The notes under the pieces are model-generated. The model saw nothing but the letters and a program-made list of their open reading frames with translations, was not told the origin of the DNA and did not search any database. Shown in pieces: positions 39,929 to 48,536 of a stretch of DNA of 64,000 bases (positions are counted from its first letter, which is position 1; every line of letters begins with the position of its first letter). The translations under genes and the position numbers were made by a program. Source of the DNA: Sphingomonadaceae bacterium (lineage in GTDB: Bacteria > Pseudomonadota > Alphaproteobacteria > Sphingomonadales > Sphingomonadaceae); contig JAPZTW010000001.1 in assembly GCA_027533105.1 (NCBI GenBank), positions 231,365 through 295,364 on the forward strand, written 5' to 3'.

Positions 39929-40831
39929 TTAGTGGTCCCTCTCCACGATATAGCGCGCGACATCGCGCAGCAGGTCAGCTTCTGGCCCGTGCTGGCCCAG
40001 GTGCGCGATCGCCTGGTCGACCAGCATCCGCGCCTGGTCGCGCGCGCGGTCCGGCCCCAGCAGCGAAACGAAGGTGGCCTTGCCGGCTTCCGCATCCTTG
40101 CGCAGCGCCTTGCCGGCCAGCGCCGCATCGCCTTCGTGATCGAGCAGGTCATCGGCGATCTGGAATGCAAGGCCGATATCGCGCGCATAACCGCGCAGGT
40201 GAGCCCGACCTTCGGGCGAAACCTTGCCCAGCACCGCCCCCAGTTCGACCGAGGCGCTGAGCAGCGCGCCGGTCTTGAGCTGTTGCAGCCTGGTGATGGT
40301 GTGCAGATCGAAGGTCGTGGTTTCGGCCACCATGTCCATCATCTGCCCCCCGGCCATGCCGTTCCACCCGCTGGAGGTGGCCAGCACCTGGATCAGTTCG
40401 GCCCGGGTCCAGGGATCGCCGCTGGTGGCGGGATCGGCCAGAATCTCGAAGGCGAAATCGTGGAGCGCATCGCCGGCCAGCACGGCCGTCGCCTCGTCAA
40501 AGGCGAGGTGCGTGGTTGGTTTGCCGTGACGCAGGGCATCGTCGTCCATGCAGGGCAGATCATCGTGGACCAGCGAATAGACGTGGATCGCCTCGATCGC
40601 GCAGCCCACGCGCAGCGCCGTGCCGCGATCGACGCCGTACATCGCCGCCGTGGCCGTCACCAGCAGCGGGCGCAGCCGCTTGCCGCCGCCCAGCAGGGCA
40701 TAGCGCATCGCCTCGACCAGCCGCGCGCGCGGATCGTCCGGCACGGGCAGCAGGGCATCGAACAGGTTCGCGACATCGGCCGCAATGGCCTGCATCGCTT
40801 CGGCGAGCTGCGGCGACGGCTTTCCGGCCAT
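39929..40831 (-). CDS. ispA: Polyprenyl diphosphate synthase (FPP/GGPP type)
   Basis: The 300-residue enzyme builds farnesyl (C15) diphosphate from IPP and DMAPP. The first aspartate-rich motif is DDLPCMDDD, with the two-residue insertion usual in bacterial FPP synthases. The second is DDLLD within GLAFQIADDLLDHEGD, and GGGKRLRPLLV binds IPP. Chain length cannot be fixed by eye, so the symbol is by context (xseB-ispA order, commonly followed by dxs). It follows xseB by 4 bases. Confidence 0.9.
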   Translation of the reverse strand: MAGKPSPQLAEAMQAIAADVANLFDALLPVPDDPRARLVEAMRYALLGGGKRLRPLLVTATAAMYGVDRGTALRVGCAIEAIHVYSLVHDDLPCMDDDALRHGKPTTHLAFDEATAVLAGDALHDFAFEILADPATSGDPWTRAELIQVLATSSGWNGMAGGQMMDMVAETTTFDLHTITRLQQLKTGALLSASVELGAVLGKVSPEGRAHLRGYARDIGLAFQIADDLLDHEGDAALAGKALRKDAEAGKATFVSLLGPDRARDQARMLVDQAIAHLGQHGPEADLLRDVARYIVERDH

Positions 40832-40835
40832 GATC

Positions 40836-41093
40836 CTAGCGCCCGGCTTCGGGATCGAAGGGGCGGGTTCCCGCGGCCAGGCCATCGGCGCCGGCAATGA
40901 TCTGCTCGATCTTCAGCTGCGCGGCATCGAGCCGGGCCTGGCAGTGGCGGCGCAGCGCCTCGCCCCGCTCATACAGCGCGATCGAGCTGTCCAGCGGCAC
41001 TTCGCCGCCTTCCAGCTTGCGCACGATGTCTTCCAGCGCGCGCAGCGCATCCTCGAAGCTCAGGGCGGCGATATCGGAATTGTCCTCGCTCAT
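40836..41093 (-). CDS. xseB: Exodeoxyribonuclease VII small subunit
   Basis: The 85-residue protein has the family core LSFEDALRALEDIVRKLEGGEVPLDSSIALYERGEALRRHC, forming the two helices that bind XseA. It starts with ATG at 41093 and lies 4 bases before ispA. xseA is elsewhere. Confidence 0.95.
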   Translation of the reverse strand: MSEDNSDIAALSFEDALRALEDIVRKLEGGEVPLDSSIALYERGEALRRHCQARLDAAQLKIEQIIAGADGLAAGTRPFDPEAGR

Positions 41094-41156
41094 CGCCAAG
41101 CAGCATTGACCGCGCCCGCGGCGGCGGTCAAGCATGCAGCGCAAGGGAGAATGCCA

Positions 41157-41561
41157 ATGCACTGGATTACCGCCTATGTTACCGCCGCCGTGGTCTTCGG
41201 CGTGCTCGATGCCCTGTGGCTGCGCTGGGCCGTGCCGAACCTTTACCGCCCGACGATCGGCGAACTGCTGGCCGACAATTTCCGCATGATCCCCGCGCTG
41301 GTGTTCTATGCGCTCTACATCGCCGGGATGGTCTGGTTCGCGGTGCGCCCGGGCATGGTGCTGGGTGTGCCGCATGGCGTGCTGAACGGCGCGCTGTTCG
41401 GGGCGATCTGCTATGCCACTTATGACCTGACCAACCAGGCGACGCTCAAGGTCTGGTCGACCCAGATGACGCTGATCGACATTGCCTGGGGCGCATCCGC
41501 CACGGCGCTGGCCAGCGGCGCGGCGGTGCTGGCGGTACAGAAACTGGCCCAGATGGGGTAG
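41157..41561 (+). CDS. DUF2177 family membrane protein
   Basis: The 134-residue protein has four hydrophobic segments (about 2-20, 44-66, 76-92 and 103-128). It carries the DUF2177 pattern FGVLDALWLRW near the start and LFGAICYATYDLTNQATLKVW in the middle. The ATG at 41157 is preferred over that at 41151 because AAGGGAGA (41142-41149) is better spaced. The function of the family is unknown. Confidence 0.85.
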   Translation: MHWITAYVTAAVVFGVLDALWLRWAVPNLYRPTIGELLADNFRMIPALVFYALYIAGMVWFAVRPGMVLGVPHGVLNGALFGAICYATYDLTNQATLKVWSTQMTLIDIAWGASATALASGAAVLAVQKLAQMG

Positions 41562-41585
41562 TTCTTCAACGGGAGGGGGAAAGCC

Positions 41586-42233
41586 ATGTTCATCGGTCAC
41601 TGGGCACCGGCCCTCGCCGCCGCCGCGGCCAGCCCGCGCGCGCCGAAGATCGGCATGCTGTTCCTTGCCGCACAGCTGGTTGACTGGGCCTTTTTCGGCC
41701 TGCTGCTGGCGGGGGTTGAGCACATGCGCTTTTCCCCCGGCATCAGCGTGATGAACCCGATGGACCTCTATCACATGCCGATTACCCACAGCCTGCTCGG
41801 CTCGGCCGCCTTCGCCGCCGGCTTTGCCGCGCTGCTGTGGCTGGGGAGCAAGGACCGCACCTTGGCGCTGATCGGCGGGGCGGTGGTGCTGTCGCACTGG
41901 TTCCTCGACCTGCTGGTCCATGTCCCCGACCTGACCCTGGCCGGCAGCCCGCCCAAGCTGGGGCTCGGCCTGTGGAATCACCCGGCGATCGAAATGCCGC
42001 TGGAACTGGCGATCACCCTTGGCGCGCTGTGGTGGTACGCGAAGGTCCGTCGCCCTCCCCGCCTGCGCCTTGGCCTGCTGGCTGCACTGCTGCTCGCCTT
42101 GCAGGCGTTCAACTGGTTCGGCCCGGTTGAGCCCGAAGTGACGGCGGGCACCAGCCTGCTTGCCTTCTTCGCCTATGGCCTGGTCACGCTGGCGGCCTGG
42201 TGGATGGGGAAAAGCGAGGCGGCGAACCGCTGA
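41586..42233 (+). CDS. YdjM/DUF457-like membrane protein with His-rich helices
   Basis: The 215-residue protein has five or six membrane segments. Helix ends carry PITHSLLGS, LSHWFLDLLVHVPD and an N-terminal GHWAPAL, giving the His and Asp pattern of membrane-bound metal-dependent hydrolases of the YdjM type. It follows the DUF2177 gene by 24 bases and purL starts 41 bases later, so the three may be cotranscribed. Activity is unproven. Confidence 0.65.
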   Translation: MFIGHWAPALAAAAASPRAPKIGMLFLAAQLVDWAFFGLLLAGVEHMRFSPGISVMNPMDLYHMPITHSLLGSAAFAAGFAALLWLGSKDRTLALIGGAVVLSHWFLDLLVHVPDLTLAGSPPKLGLGLWNHPAIEMPLELAITLGALWWYAKVRRPPRLRLGLLAALLLALQAFNWFGPVEPEVTAGTSLLAFFAYGLVTLAAWWMGKSEAANR

Positions 42234-42274
42234 ACGGACTCGCCTTAAGCAAACTGGCTCGCTAAGGGCCCCGC

Positions 42275-44455
42275 ATGGCCGAAATCACTCCCGAAATCGT
42301 CGCCCAGCACGGGCTGTCCGAGGATGAATACCAGCGCGTGCTGCACGCCCTGGGGCGCGAGCCGAACCTGGTCGAGCTGGGCATCTTCTCGGTCATGTGG
42401 TCGGAGCATTGCTCGTACAAGTCGAGCCGCCTGCACCTGAAGAAGCTGCCGACCGAAGCCCCCTGGGTGATCTGCGGGCCGGGCGAGAATGCCGGGATCA
42501 TCGACATCGGGGATGGCCAGGCCGCCATCTTCAAGATGGAGAGCCACAACCACCCCAGCTACATCGAGCCCTATCAGGGTGCGGCAACCGGCGTGGGCGG
42601 CATCCTGCGCGACGTGTTCACCATGGGCGCGCGGCCCGTCGCCAACATGAACGCGCTGCGTTTCGGCCGGCCCGATCATCCCAAGATGAAGAGCCTGGTC
42701 CAGGGCGTGGTTGCGGGGATCGGCGGCTATGGCAATTGCGTCGGCGTGCCGACCGTTGGCGGCGAGACCAATTTCCACAAGGCCTATGACGGCAACATCC
42801 TGGTCAACGCGATGACCGTGGGCGTGGCCGATACCGACAAGATCTTCTATTCGGCCGCCACCGGCATCGGCAATCCGATCGTTTATGTCGGCTCCAAGAC
42901 CGGGCGCGACGGGATCCACGGCGCAACCATGGCCAGCGCCGATTTCGACGAGAAGAGCGAGGAGAAGCGCCCGACCGTGCAGGTGGGCGATCCCTTCACC
43001 GAAAAGCTGCTGATCGAGGCCTGCCTAGAACTGATGGCCACCGACGCGATCGTCGCGATCCAGGACATGGGCGCGGCCGGCCTCACCTCCAGCTCGGTCG
43101 AAATGGCCAGCAAGGGCGGCGCGGGCATCCGGCTCAACATGAACCTCGTGCCCTGCCGCGAGGAAGGCATGACGCCTTATGAAATGATGCTGAGCGAAAG
43201 CCAGGAGCGGATGCTCATGGTGCTGAAGCCCGGCAAGGAGCCGATGGCCGAGGCGATCTTCCGCAAGTGGGAGCTCGACTTTGCCGTGATCGGCGAAGTG
43301 ACCGATACCGGGCACATGGTGCTGGAATTCGATGGCGAAGTGGTCTGCGACATTCCGCTGGGCCCGCTGGCCGACGATGCCCCGCTCTATGATCGCCCGC
43401 ACCTGAGCCTGGAAGAATACAAGGCCTGGGCCAAGGTCAAGCCGCTGGGCGAAGTGCCGCAAAGCCCGGACCTGGGCGCGGACCTGCTCAAGCTGATGGC
43501 CTGCCCCGATCTCGCCAGCCGGCACTGGATCTGGGAACAGTATGACAGCCAGGTCGGGGCCGATACCCTGCAGAAGAGCGGCGGAGATGCCGCCGTGGTG
43601 CGCGTGCATGGCACCAAGAAGGCGCTGGCGATCAGCACCGACTGCACCCCGCGCTATTGCTATGCCGACCCCTATGAAGGCGGCAAGCAGGCCGTGGCCG
43701 AAACCTATCGCAACATTTCGGCGGTTGGTGCCACGCCGCTGGCGATCACCAACTGCCTCAACTTCGCCAACCCGCAGCGGCCCGAAATCATGGCCCAGAT
43801 CGTCGAGGCCCTGCGCGGCATGGGCGATGCCTGCCGCGCGCTCGACTATCCGATCGTTTCGGGCAACGTCAGCCTCTACAACGAAAGCAAGGCCACCGGC
43901 GGCGGTTCGGCGATCCTGCCCACCCCGGCGATTGGCGGTGTCGGTCTGATGGCCGATCACGAGGTGATGGCCACCATCGCGATCAAGGCCGAGGGCGAAT
44001 GCCTGGCGATCATCGGCCCCAGCTATCCGGACCTCGGCCAATCGTTGTGGCTGCGCGAGATCCACGGGCGCGAAGACGGCGAGCCGCCGCGCGTCGACCT
44101 GGGTGACGAACGCTTCCATGCCGAAGTGGTGCGCCAGCTGATCGCCGACGGCGCGGTGACGGCCGTGCACGACATCAGCGATGGCGGCCTGCTGGTGGCG
44201 ATCGCGGAAATGGCGCTCGCCGGCAATATTGGCGCAACCATCGATCCGATGGACACGGCCTTTGCCTTCAACGAGACGCAGTCGCGCTATCTGGTCACCT
44301 ATCCGGCCGACAAGCCGCTCGACCGCAGCAAGGTGCCGTTCGAGAAGATCGGCACGACCGGCGGCGATGCGCTGGTTATCAATGGCCAGCCGGTCGCGCT
44401 CAGCGCGCTTCGTGAAGCGAGCGAAAGCTTCTTCCGCGACTGGATGGAAGGCTGA
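42275..44455 (+). CDS. purL: Phosphoribosylformylglycinamidine synthase subunit PurL
   Basis: The 726-residue enzyme catalyses the fourth step of purine synthesis together with PurS and PurQ. This is the small form. It shows [39 protein letters not shown] with the catalytic His, and [18 protein letters not shown] near the C-terminus. purS and purQ are not in the window. A REP-like element follows its stop. Confidence 0.98.
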   Translation: MAEITPEIVAQHGLSEDEYQRVLHALGREPNLVELGIFSVMWSEHCSYKSSRLHLKKLPTEAPWVICGPGENAGIIDIGDGQAAIFKMESHNHPSYIEPYQGAATGVGGILRDVFTMGARPVANMNALRFGRPDHPKMKSLVQGVVAGIGGYGNCVGVPTVGGETNFHKAYDGNILVNAMTVGVADTDKIFYSAATGIGNPIVYVGSKTGRDGIHGATMASADFDEKSEEKRPTVQVGDPFTEKLLIEACLELMATDAIVAIQDMGAAGLTSSSVEMASKGGAGIRLNMNLVPCREEGMTPYEMMLSESQERMLMVLKPGKEPMAEAIFRKWELDFAVIGEVTDTGHMVLEFDGEVVCDIPLGPLADDAPLYDRPHLSLEEYKAWAKVKPLGEVPQSPDLGADLLKLMACPDLASRHWIWEQYDSQVGADTLQKSGGDAAVVRVHGTKKALAISTDCTPRYCYADPYEGGKQAVAETYRNISAVGATPLAITNCLNFANPQRPEIMAQIVEALRGMGDACRALDYPIVSGNVSLYNESKATGGGSAILPTPAIGGVGLMADHEVMATIAIKAEGECLAIIGPSYPDLGQSLWLREIHGREDGEPPRVDLGDERFHAEVVRQLIADGAVTAVHDISDGGLLVAIAEMALAGNIGATIDPMDTAFAFNETQSRYLVTYPADKPLDRSKVPFEKIGTTGGDALVINGQPVALSALREASESFFRDWMEG

Positions 44456-44470
44456 AGGTCACCTCGACGC

Positions 44471-44576
44471 CGTCACCCCGGGCTTGATCCGGGGTCCCGC
44501 TGAAATTTCTCGCGTTGCCTTGCGTGGCGAACCTGCAAGAACGGCAGCGGGACCCCGGATCAGGTCCGGGGTGACG
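44471..44576. repeat. REP-like intergenic palindrome, copy 2
   Basis: Arms at 44471-44502 and 44545-44576 pair over 32 bases with two mismatches (left arm begins CGTCACCCCGGGCTTGATCC). The 42-base loop holds no gene. It starts 16 bases after the purL stop and ends 18 bases before the DUF3052 gene. Confidence 0.8.
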
Positions 44577-44593
44577 ATGAAGGGACATGGCTG

Positions 44594-45001
44594 GTGACCA
44601 CAGGCTATTCCGGCACGCCGCTGGCGAAGAAGCTCAACCTGCGCGACGGGATGCGGGTGTGGTTCGATGCCATGCCCGAAAGCGTCGCCGATGAAATCGA
44701 CGAATATGCGCTGGAACTGCGGTTTGTGGACGATCCGGCCAAGGGGATCGACGCGGCCCATATTTTCGTGACCAAACGCGCCGTCCTGGCGCAGCGGCTC
44801 ACGGCGCTGCGTGATCAGATCGCGAAGGATGGCCAGGTCTGGGTCAGCTGGCCCAAGCAGGCCGCCAAGGTGTCAACCGACGTGACCGAGGACACGGTGC
44901 GCGAAGTGGCGCTGCCGCTGGGCTTCGTCGATACCAAGGTCTGTTCGATCGACGCGGTCTGGTCAGGCCTGAAACTGGTGATCCGCAAGGAGCTGCGCTG
45001 A
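44594..45001 (+). CDS. DUF3052 family protein
   Basis: The 135-residue soluble protein starts at GTG and reads GYSGTPLAKKLNLRDGMRVWFDAMPESV, then LVWVSWPKQ-like QVWVSWPKQAAKVSTDVTEDTVREVALPLGFVDTKVCSIDAVWSGLKLV, the pattern of DUF3052. The function is unknown. It stands alone between the REP-like element and a convergent Coq4-family gene. Confidence 0.85.
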   Translation: MTTGYSGTPLAKKLNLRDGMRVWFDAMPESVADEIDEYALELRFVDDPAKGIDAAHIFVTKRAVLAQRLTALRDQIAKDGQVWVSWPKQAAKVSTDVTEDTVREVALPLGFVDTKVCSIDAVWSGLKLVIRKELR

Positions 45002-45017
45002 CCGCAGCTCCCGTCTG

Positions 45018-45866
45018 TCAGGCAGCCTTTTTCTTGGCCGCGCCCAGCAGGTCATAGGGATCGATCCCCATCCCGCGCCAGACTTCGTGGGCCTTGCTGT
45101 AATTGACCGCCGGGGTGATGTTCAGCCGCTTGCGAACGTCCTCGATCGGCATGGCCAGCAGTTCGCGGATCGGCTGTTCGACCAGGCGCGGGCAGGCCTT
45201 GCCCAGCCGCTGCCCTTCGCGGACCGCGCGCAGCACCGGGGCGCTGCTCTTGATCCGCTTCTTGATTTCCAGGCCGCCGGCATAGCCCAGCAGCAGGTGG
45301 CCGGGGCTGGGTTGCTGGCTATAGGTAAAGGCCAGCACGCACTGTTCGCCCAGCGCATCGCGGCCAAAGCCGGTCAGCACGTGCAGCAGGTCATGCGTGT
45401 CGCGCATCCGGTTGTAGTACCACTCCATCTGGTCGTGGAACTTCTCGCGCTTGGCGGCGAATTCGGCGAACTCGTCGACCAGGCCCTGCGCGGTCAGCCC
45501 TTCGCGCTCCATGAAATCGCAATAGGCATGGGCCAGGCTGCCCTTGGGCAGGCGGCGCAGCGCGGCGTGATCGTCCAGGATCGGTGGCAGATAGGGCTCG
45601 CTCTTGCGCAGCGCCTGGCCGCGTTCGGAGCGCAGGAAGCGTTCGGCAGCAGCGCGCAGGCCGGTCCAGGGCAGCGCCTCGAAGATGTAGAACACCTCCT
45701 TGGTGTTCTCCTTGTCCTTCACCAGCTCCTTGAAGTGCCGCCAGGCCTTGGGAATGTTCCGCTTCAGCTGCGGGCGGCGCTCGTCATAGATCGGCAGGTC
45801 CGCGGCAATATCGGCAGCGGCGGGCTCTTCGGCAGTAAACTGCGCAGTGGGGGCAAGGCTGTCCAT
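45018..45866 (-). CDS. Coq4 family protein
   Basis: The 282-residue protein carries the Coq4 zinc motif as MRDTHDLLHVLTGFGRDALGE (His-Asp-x-x-His and a Glu 11 residues on), followed by LGYAGGLEIKKRIKSS. Coq4 acts in ubiquinone synthesis in eukaryotes and, as proposed recently, in oxidative decarboxylation of the ring; sphingomonads often carry one or more homologues near hydroxylase or steroid genes. A palindromic region TGTCATTAGCTGACA then TGGGTGTCA (45877-45900) lies directly before the gene and overlaps a possible -35. Confidence 0.85.
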   Translation of the reverse strand: MDSLAPTAQFTAEEPAAADIAADLPIYDERRPQLKRNIPKAWRHFKELVKDKENTKEVFYIFEALPWTGLRAAAERFLRSERGQALRKSEPYLPPILDDHAALRRLPKGSLAHAYCDFMEREGLTAQGLVDEFAEFAAKREKFHDQMEWYYNRMRDTHDLLHVLTGFGRDALGEQCVLAFTYSQQPSPGHLLLGYAGGLEIKKRIKSSAPVLRAVREGQRLGKACPRLVEQPIRELLAMPIEDVRKRLNITPAVNYSKAHEVWRGMGIDPYDLLGAAKKKAA

Positions 45867-45876
45867 GCATTCAATC

Positions 45877-45901
45877 TGTCATTAGCTGACATGGGTGTCA
45901 A
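45877..45901 (-). promoter_or_regulatory. Operator-like repeats over the Coq4-gene promoter
   Basis: Half-sites TGTCA (45877-45881), TGACA (45887-45891) and TGTCA (45896-45900) make two overlapping palindromes with spacers of 5 and 4. On the minus strand TTGACA (45901-45896) is a good -35. With 17 bases to the -10 the transcript would start near the ATG at 45866, so a leaderless message is possible. Confidence 0.4.
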
Positions 45902-45981
45902 TATGCCGCTCCGGCAGTGTCCCGGTATCTCGCCAAGCGGTTGCCGATGGATTAGCTAGGCCCGCGGGCAGGGAGAAACCC

Positions 45982-46560
45982 ATGAACGACATCAAACGGC
46001 GCTGGCCGCTCGCCATCGGCATGGTTGCCGGCCTTGGGTCGCTGTACCTTGGCCTGTCTCTCGGCACGACCGAGCCTGAGGCATGGAACCTTGCCGCGCG
46101 TTATACCGCGCGGGTCGGCCTGCCGATCTTCCTGCTGGCCTATGCCGCCTCCAGCCTGCTGCGCCTGGCCCCCTCCCCGACGACAAAGGCGCTGGTCAGG
46201 GACCGGCGCTGGTGGGGGCTGGCCTTCGCCTTTACCCACACGGTCCATTTCGGCGCGCTCTACATGGCGGTGACCACGCGGGGGGACAGCCTTAGCCTGC
46301 TCGCCCCCGGCGCGGTGGCCTATCTGGCGATCCTGGCCATGGCGCTGAGCTCCAGCGACGCGGCGATGAAGGCCCTGGGGGCGAACTGGAAGCGGCTGCA
46401 CCGCAGCGGCATTCACGTGATCTGGCTGGTCTTCACCCTGGCCTATGCCAAGCGCATTGCCGAAGCCGAGACGATGCTCACCGGCCTGGTCGGCACAGCA
46501 CTGTGCCTGTCCGCCGCCGCCCTGAGGCTGGCGGCATGGCGCAAGACCAGGCGCGCCTAG
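45982..46560 (+). CDS. Ferric reductase-like / MsrQ-like transmembrane protein
   Basis: The 192-residue protein has five or six membrane segments. His residues sit in AFTHTVHFGALYM and KRLHRSGIHVIWLVFTLAYAKRI, the b-heme pattern of the ferric reductase-like domain. The MsrPQ system repairs oxidised methionine in the periplasm, but no msrP is adjacent and the exact role is uncertain. The gene starts at the ATG at 45982 with GGGAGAAA before it. Its stop overlaps the serB stop on the other strand (CTAG, 46557-46560). Confidence 0.7.
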   Translation: MNDIKRRWPLAIGMVAGLGSLYLGLSLGTTEPEAWNLAARYTARVGLPIFLLAYAASSLLRLAPSPTTKALVRDRRWWGLAFAFTHTVHFGALYMAVTTRGDSLSLLAPGAVAYLAILAMALSSSDAAMKALGANWKRLHRSGIHVIWLVFTLAYAKRIAEAETMLTGLVGTALCLSAAALRLAAWRKTRRA

Positions 46561-47432
46561 TCCGCGATCCAGTCCCCACGCGGGATGCCCAGCAGCAGCA
46601 GCACGCTGGTCAGGTCACCGGCGGCGACATAGCCGTGGGCCGCCTCGCGCGCCTTGGGCTTGGCGTGATAGGCTATGCCGTGCGTCGCCGCGCGCAGCAT
46701 CGGAATGTCGTTGGCGCCATCGCCAGTGGCCAGGCTCGCCCCGCCGCGCAGCGCCACTTCCTCGCGTAGCACCTGCTCCTTGACCGAGCTGTCGACGATT
46801 CCGCCGACCAGCCCGCCGGTCAGCGCGCCGCGCTCCACCCCCAGCCGGTTGGCGACAACCCGCTCAAACCCCAGCTGATCGGCCACCGGATCGGCGAACT
46901 GGTGGAAGCCACCGGTAACGAGGACGGTAAAGCAGCCATGGTCCTTGAGCGTGGCGACCAGCGTGGTCGCCCCCGGCATCGGCGGCACGCGTTCGGCCAG
47001 GCACTGGGCAATCGCCCCCTCGCCCAGCCCGCCGAGCAGCCGCACCCGCTCGGTCAACGCCTCGGCAAAGTCGAGCTCGCCCTGCATGGCGCGTTCGGTG
47101 ATTGCGGCGATCTGGTCCTTCAGACCCGCAAAATCGGCCAGCTCGTCGATGCATTCGGCCTGGATCATGGTTGAATCCATGTCCGAGACGAAAACCTGCG
47201 GCACGACCGGCACCTCGGCACTGACCAGCAGGTCGGCGACCGGGAAGACCCGCTCCAGCACGGCGCGCGTGGTGGCCGCATCGCCATCGACCGCAAACTG
47301 CAGCACCTCGTCCAGCCCGGCCAAGGGCTCGGCGGCATGGACCCGCACTCCAGCCGCCTCGAGCGCGTGGATCGCGGCCGAGACATTTGCCGACAAGACC
47401 GCCGGTTCTGCTATCACGCGGGCAATGGGCAC
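46557..47432 (-). CDS. serB: Phosphoserine phosphatase
   Basis: The 291-residue enzyme makes serine from phosphoserine. The N-terminal ACT-like part (about 1-80) is followed by the HAD domain with nucleophile motif VFVSDMDSTMIQAECIDEL, then VLVTGGFHQFADPVADQLGFE and the metal loop GDGANDIPMLRAATHGIAY. The GTG at 47432 has an AGGGGA ribosome binding site 7 bases upstream. That start overlaps the start of divergent miaA by 8 bases (47425-47432). serB supplies glyA with substrate. Confidence 0.95.
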   Translation of the reverse strand: MPIARVIAEPAVLSANVSAAIHALEAAGVRVHAAEPLAGLDEVLQFAVDGDAATTRAVLERVFPVADLLVSAEVPVVPQVFVSDMDSTMIQAECIDELADFAGLKDQIAAITERAMQGELDFAEALTERVRLLGGLGEGAIAQCLAERVPPMPGATTLVATLKDHGCFTVLVTGGFHQFADPVADQLGFERVVANRLGVERGALTGGLVGGIVDSSVKEQVLREEVALRGGASLATGDGANDIPMLRAATHGIAYHAKPKAREAAHGYVAAGDLTSVLLLLGIPRGDWIAD

Positions 47433-48387
47433 GAAGGATTCCCCTGTAGATTCGGACCGCGAACGGCCGTCGGTGGCGCTCATCGCAGGGCCGACAGCCA
47501 GCGGCAAGAGCGATCTGGCCGTACGGCTGGCACTGGCGCTGCGCGATCAGGGCCGCGAGGCGGTGGTGATCAATGCCGACAGCGCACAGGTCTATGCTGA
47601 CCTCGCCGTGCTGAGCGCACGCCCCGGCGAGGAAGAGATGCAGGGCGTGCCGCACCGGCTGTTCGGCGAATGGGACGGGGCAACTGCCTGTTCCGCCGCC
47701 GACTGGGCGCAGGTTGCGCGAGCCCTGGTCGAGGAAGTCCATGCTGGCGGCGCGGTGCCGATCCTGGTTGGCGGGACCGGGCTATACCTGCGCACGCTGC
47801 TGGATGGCATCGCCCCGGTGCCACCGATCGATCCGGCGGTGCGCGAGGCGGTGCGGGCCATGCCGGTGGCCGAGGCCCATGCCGCCCTCACCCGCGAGGA
47901 TCCGGAGCGGGCCGACCGCCTCTCCCCCAATGACACCACCCGCGTCGCCCGCGCGCTGGAGGTGGTGCGCTCCACCGGCCAGCCGCTCGCCGCCTGGCAG
48001 GAGCGGCGCGAGGGCGGGATCGGAGCGGCGATTACCCTGCACCCGCTGCTGCTCCTGCCTGACCGGGCGTGGCTCTATGAACGGTGCGACCGGCGCTTTT
48101 CGCTGATGCTGGAACGGGGCGCCCTGGCCGAAGTCGAGGCATTGCTGGCGCGCGGGCTGGACCCGGCGCTCCCCGTCATGCGGGCCATCGGGGTGCCGGA
48201 ACTGGCCGCCTATTTGCGGGGCGAGACCTCGCTGACCCATGCCGAGGCCATGGGGCAGCAGGCCACCCGCAACTATGCCAAGCGGCAATACACCTGGTTC
48301 AGGGGTCAGAGCCCGGCTGACTGGCCGCGCATCGAGTCCGTTAATGTCGATTTGGGCGGTTCATTCGCATCATTATTACAACAATAA
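47425..48387 (+). CDS. miaA: tRNA dimethylallyltransferase
   Basis: The 320-residue enzyme adds a dimethylallyl group to A37 of tRNAs that read codons starting with U. The P-loop is LIAGPTASGKSDLAVRLALALRD and substrate loops are VINADSAQVYADL and LVGGTGLYLRTLLDG. I use the ATG at 47425; a later GTG (47473) would leave too few residues before the P-loop. The ATG lies inside the serB start region, and no Shine-Dalgarno sequence is clear. ilvB follows 149 bases later. Confidence 0.95.
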   Translation: MGTKDSPVDSDRERPSVALIAGPTASGKSDLAVRLALALRDQGREAVVINADSAQVYADLAVLSARPGEEEMQGVPHRLFGEWDGATACSAADWAQVARALVEEVHAGGAVPILVGGTGLYLRTLLDGIAPVPPIDPAVREAVRAMPVAEAHAALTREDPERADRLSPNDTTRVARALEVVRSTGQPLAAWQERREGGIGAAITLHPLLLLPDRAWLYERCDRRFSLMLERGALAEVEALLARGLDPALPVMRAIGVPELAAYLRGETSLTHAEAMGQQATRNYAKRQYTWFRGQSPADWPRIESVNVDLGGSFASLLQQ

Positions 48388-48390
48388 TGC

Positions 48391-48419
48391 TTGACACGAT
48401 ATTTCCTGTCTCCTAGGGC
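48391..48419 (+). promoter_or_regulatory. Candidate ilvB promoter
   Basis: TTGACA (48391-48396) is a perfect -35, 3 bases after the miaA stop. A -10 at 17 bases would be TAGGGC (48414-48419), a weak match but like TAGGGG before rpsD. Confidence 0.45.
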
Positions 48420-48500
48420 CGGGTCACTTCCTGCCTATGGCAGGCCCGCACAGGTTGGAGAGGGCGACCCGGTACAGGCCACTGTGCCGGGTCGGTTCTT
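48416..48500 (+). promoter_or_regulatory. ilvB leader with mutually exclusive hairpins
   Basis: CCTGCC-TAT-GGCAGG (48430-48444) is a perfect hairpin. GACCCGGTACAG (48466-48477) pairs with CTGTGCCGGGTC (48482-48493) with one G-U, followed by GGTTCTTT. The same GACCCGG can instead pair with CCGGGTC at 48419-48425. The two pairings exclude one another, the logic of an attenuator. The small open frame at 48437 is not rich in Ile, Val or Leu. Confidence 0.45.
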
Positions 48501-48536
48501 TGATGGGGGCGGCGAGAATGATGAAGGACTGTTACG

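Noticed and set aside
44471..44576. Simple transcription terminator
   Set aside because: Related copies occur at three other places, one inside an operon, and there is no T-run, so it is a repeat family first; ending transcription may be a secondary effect.
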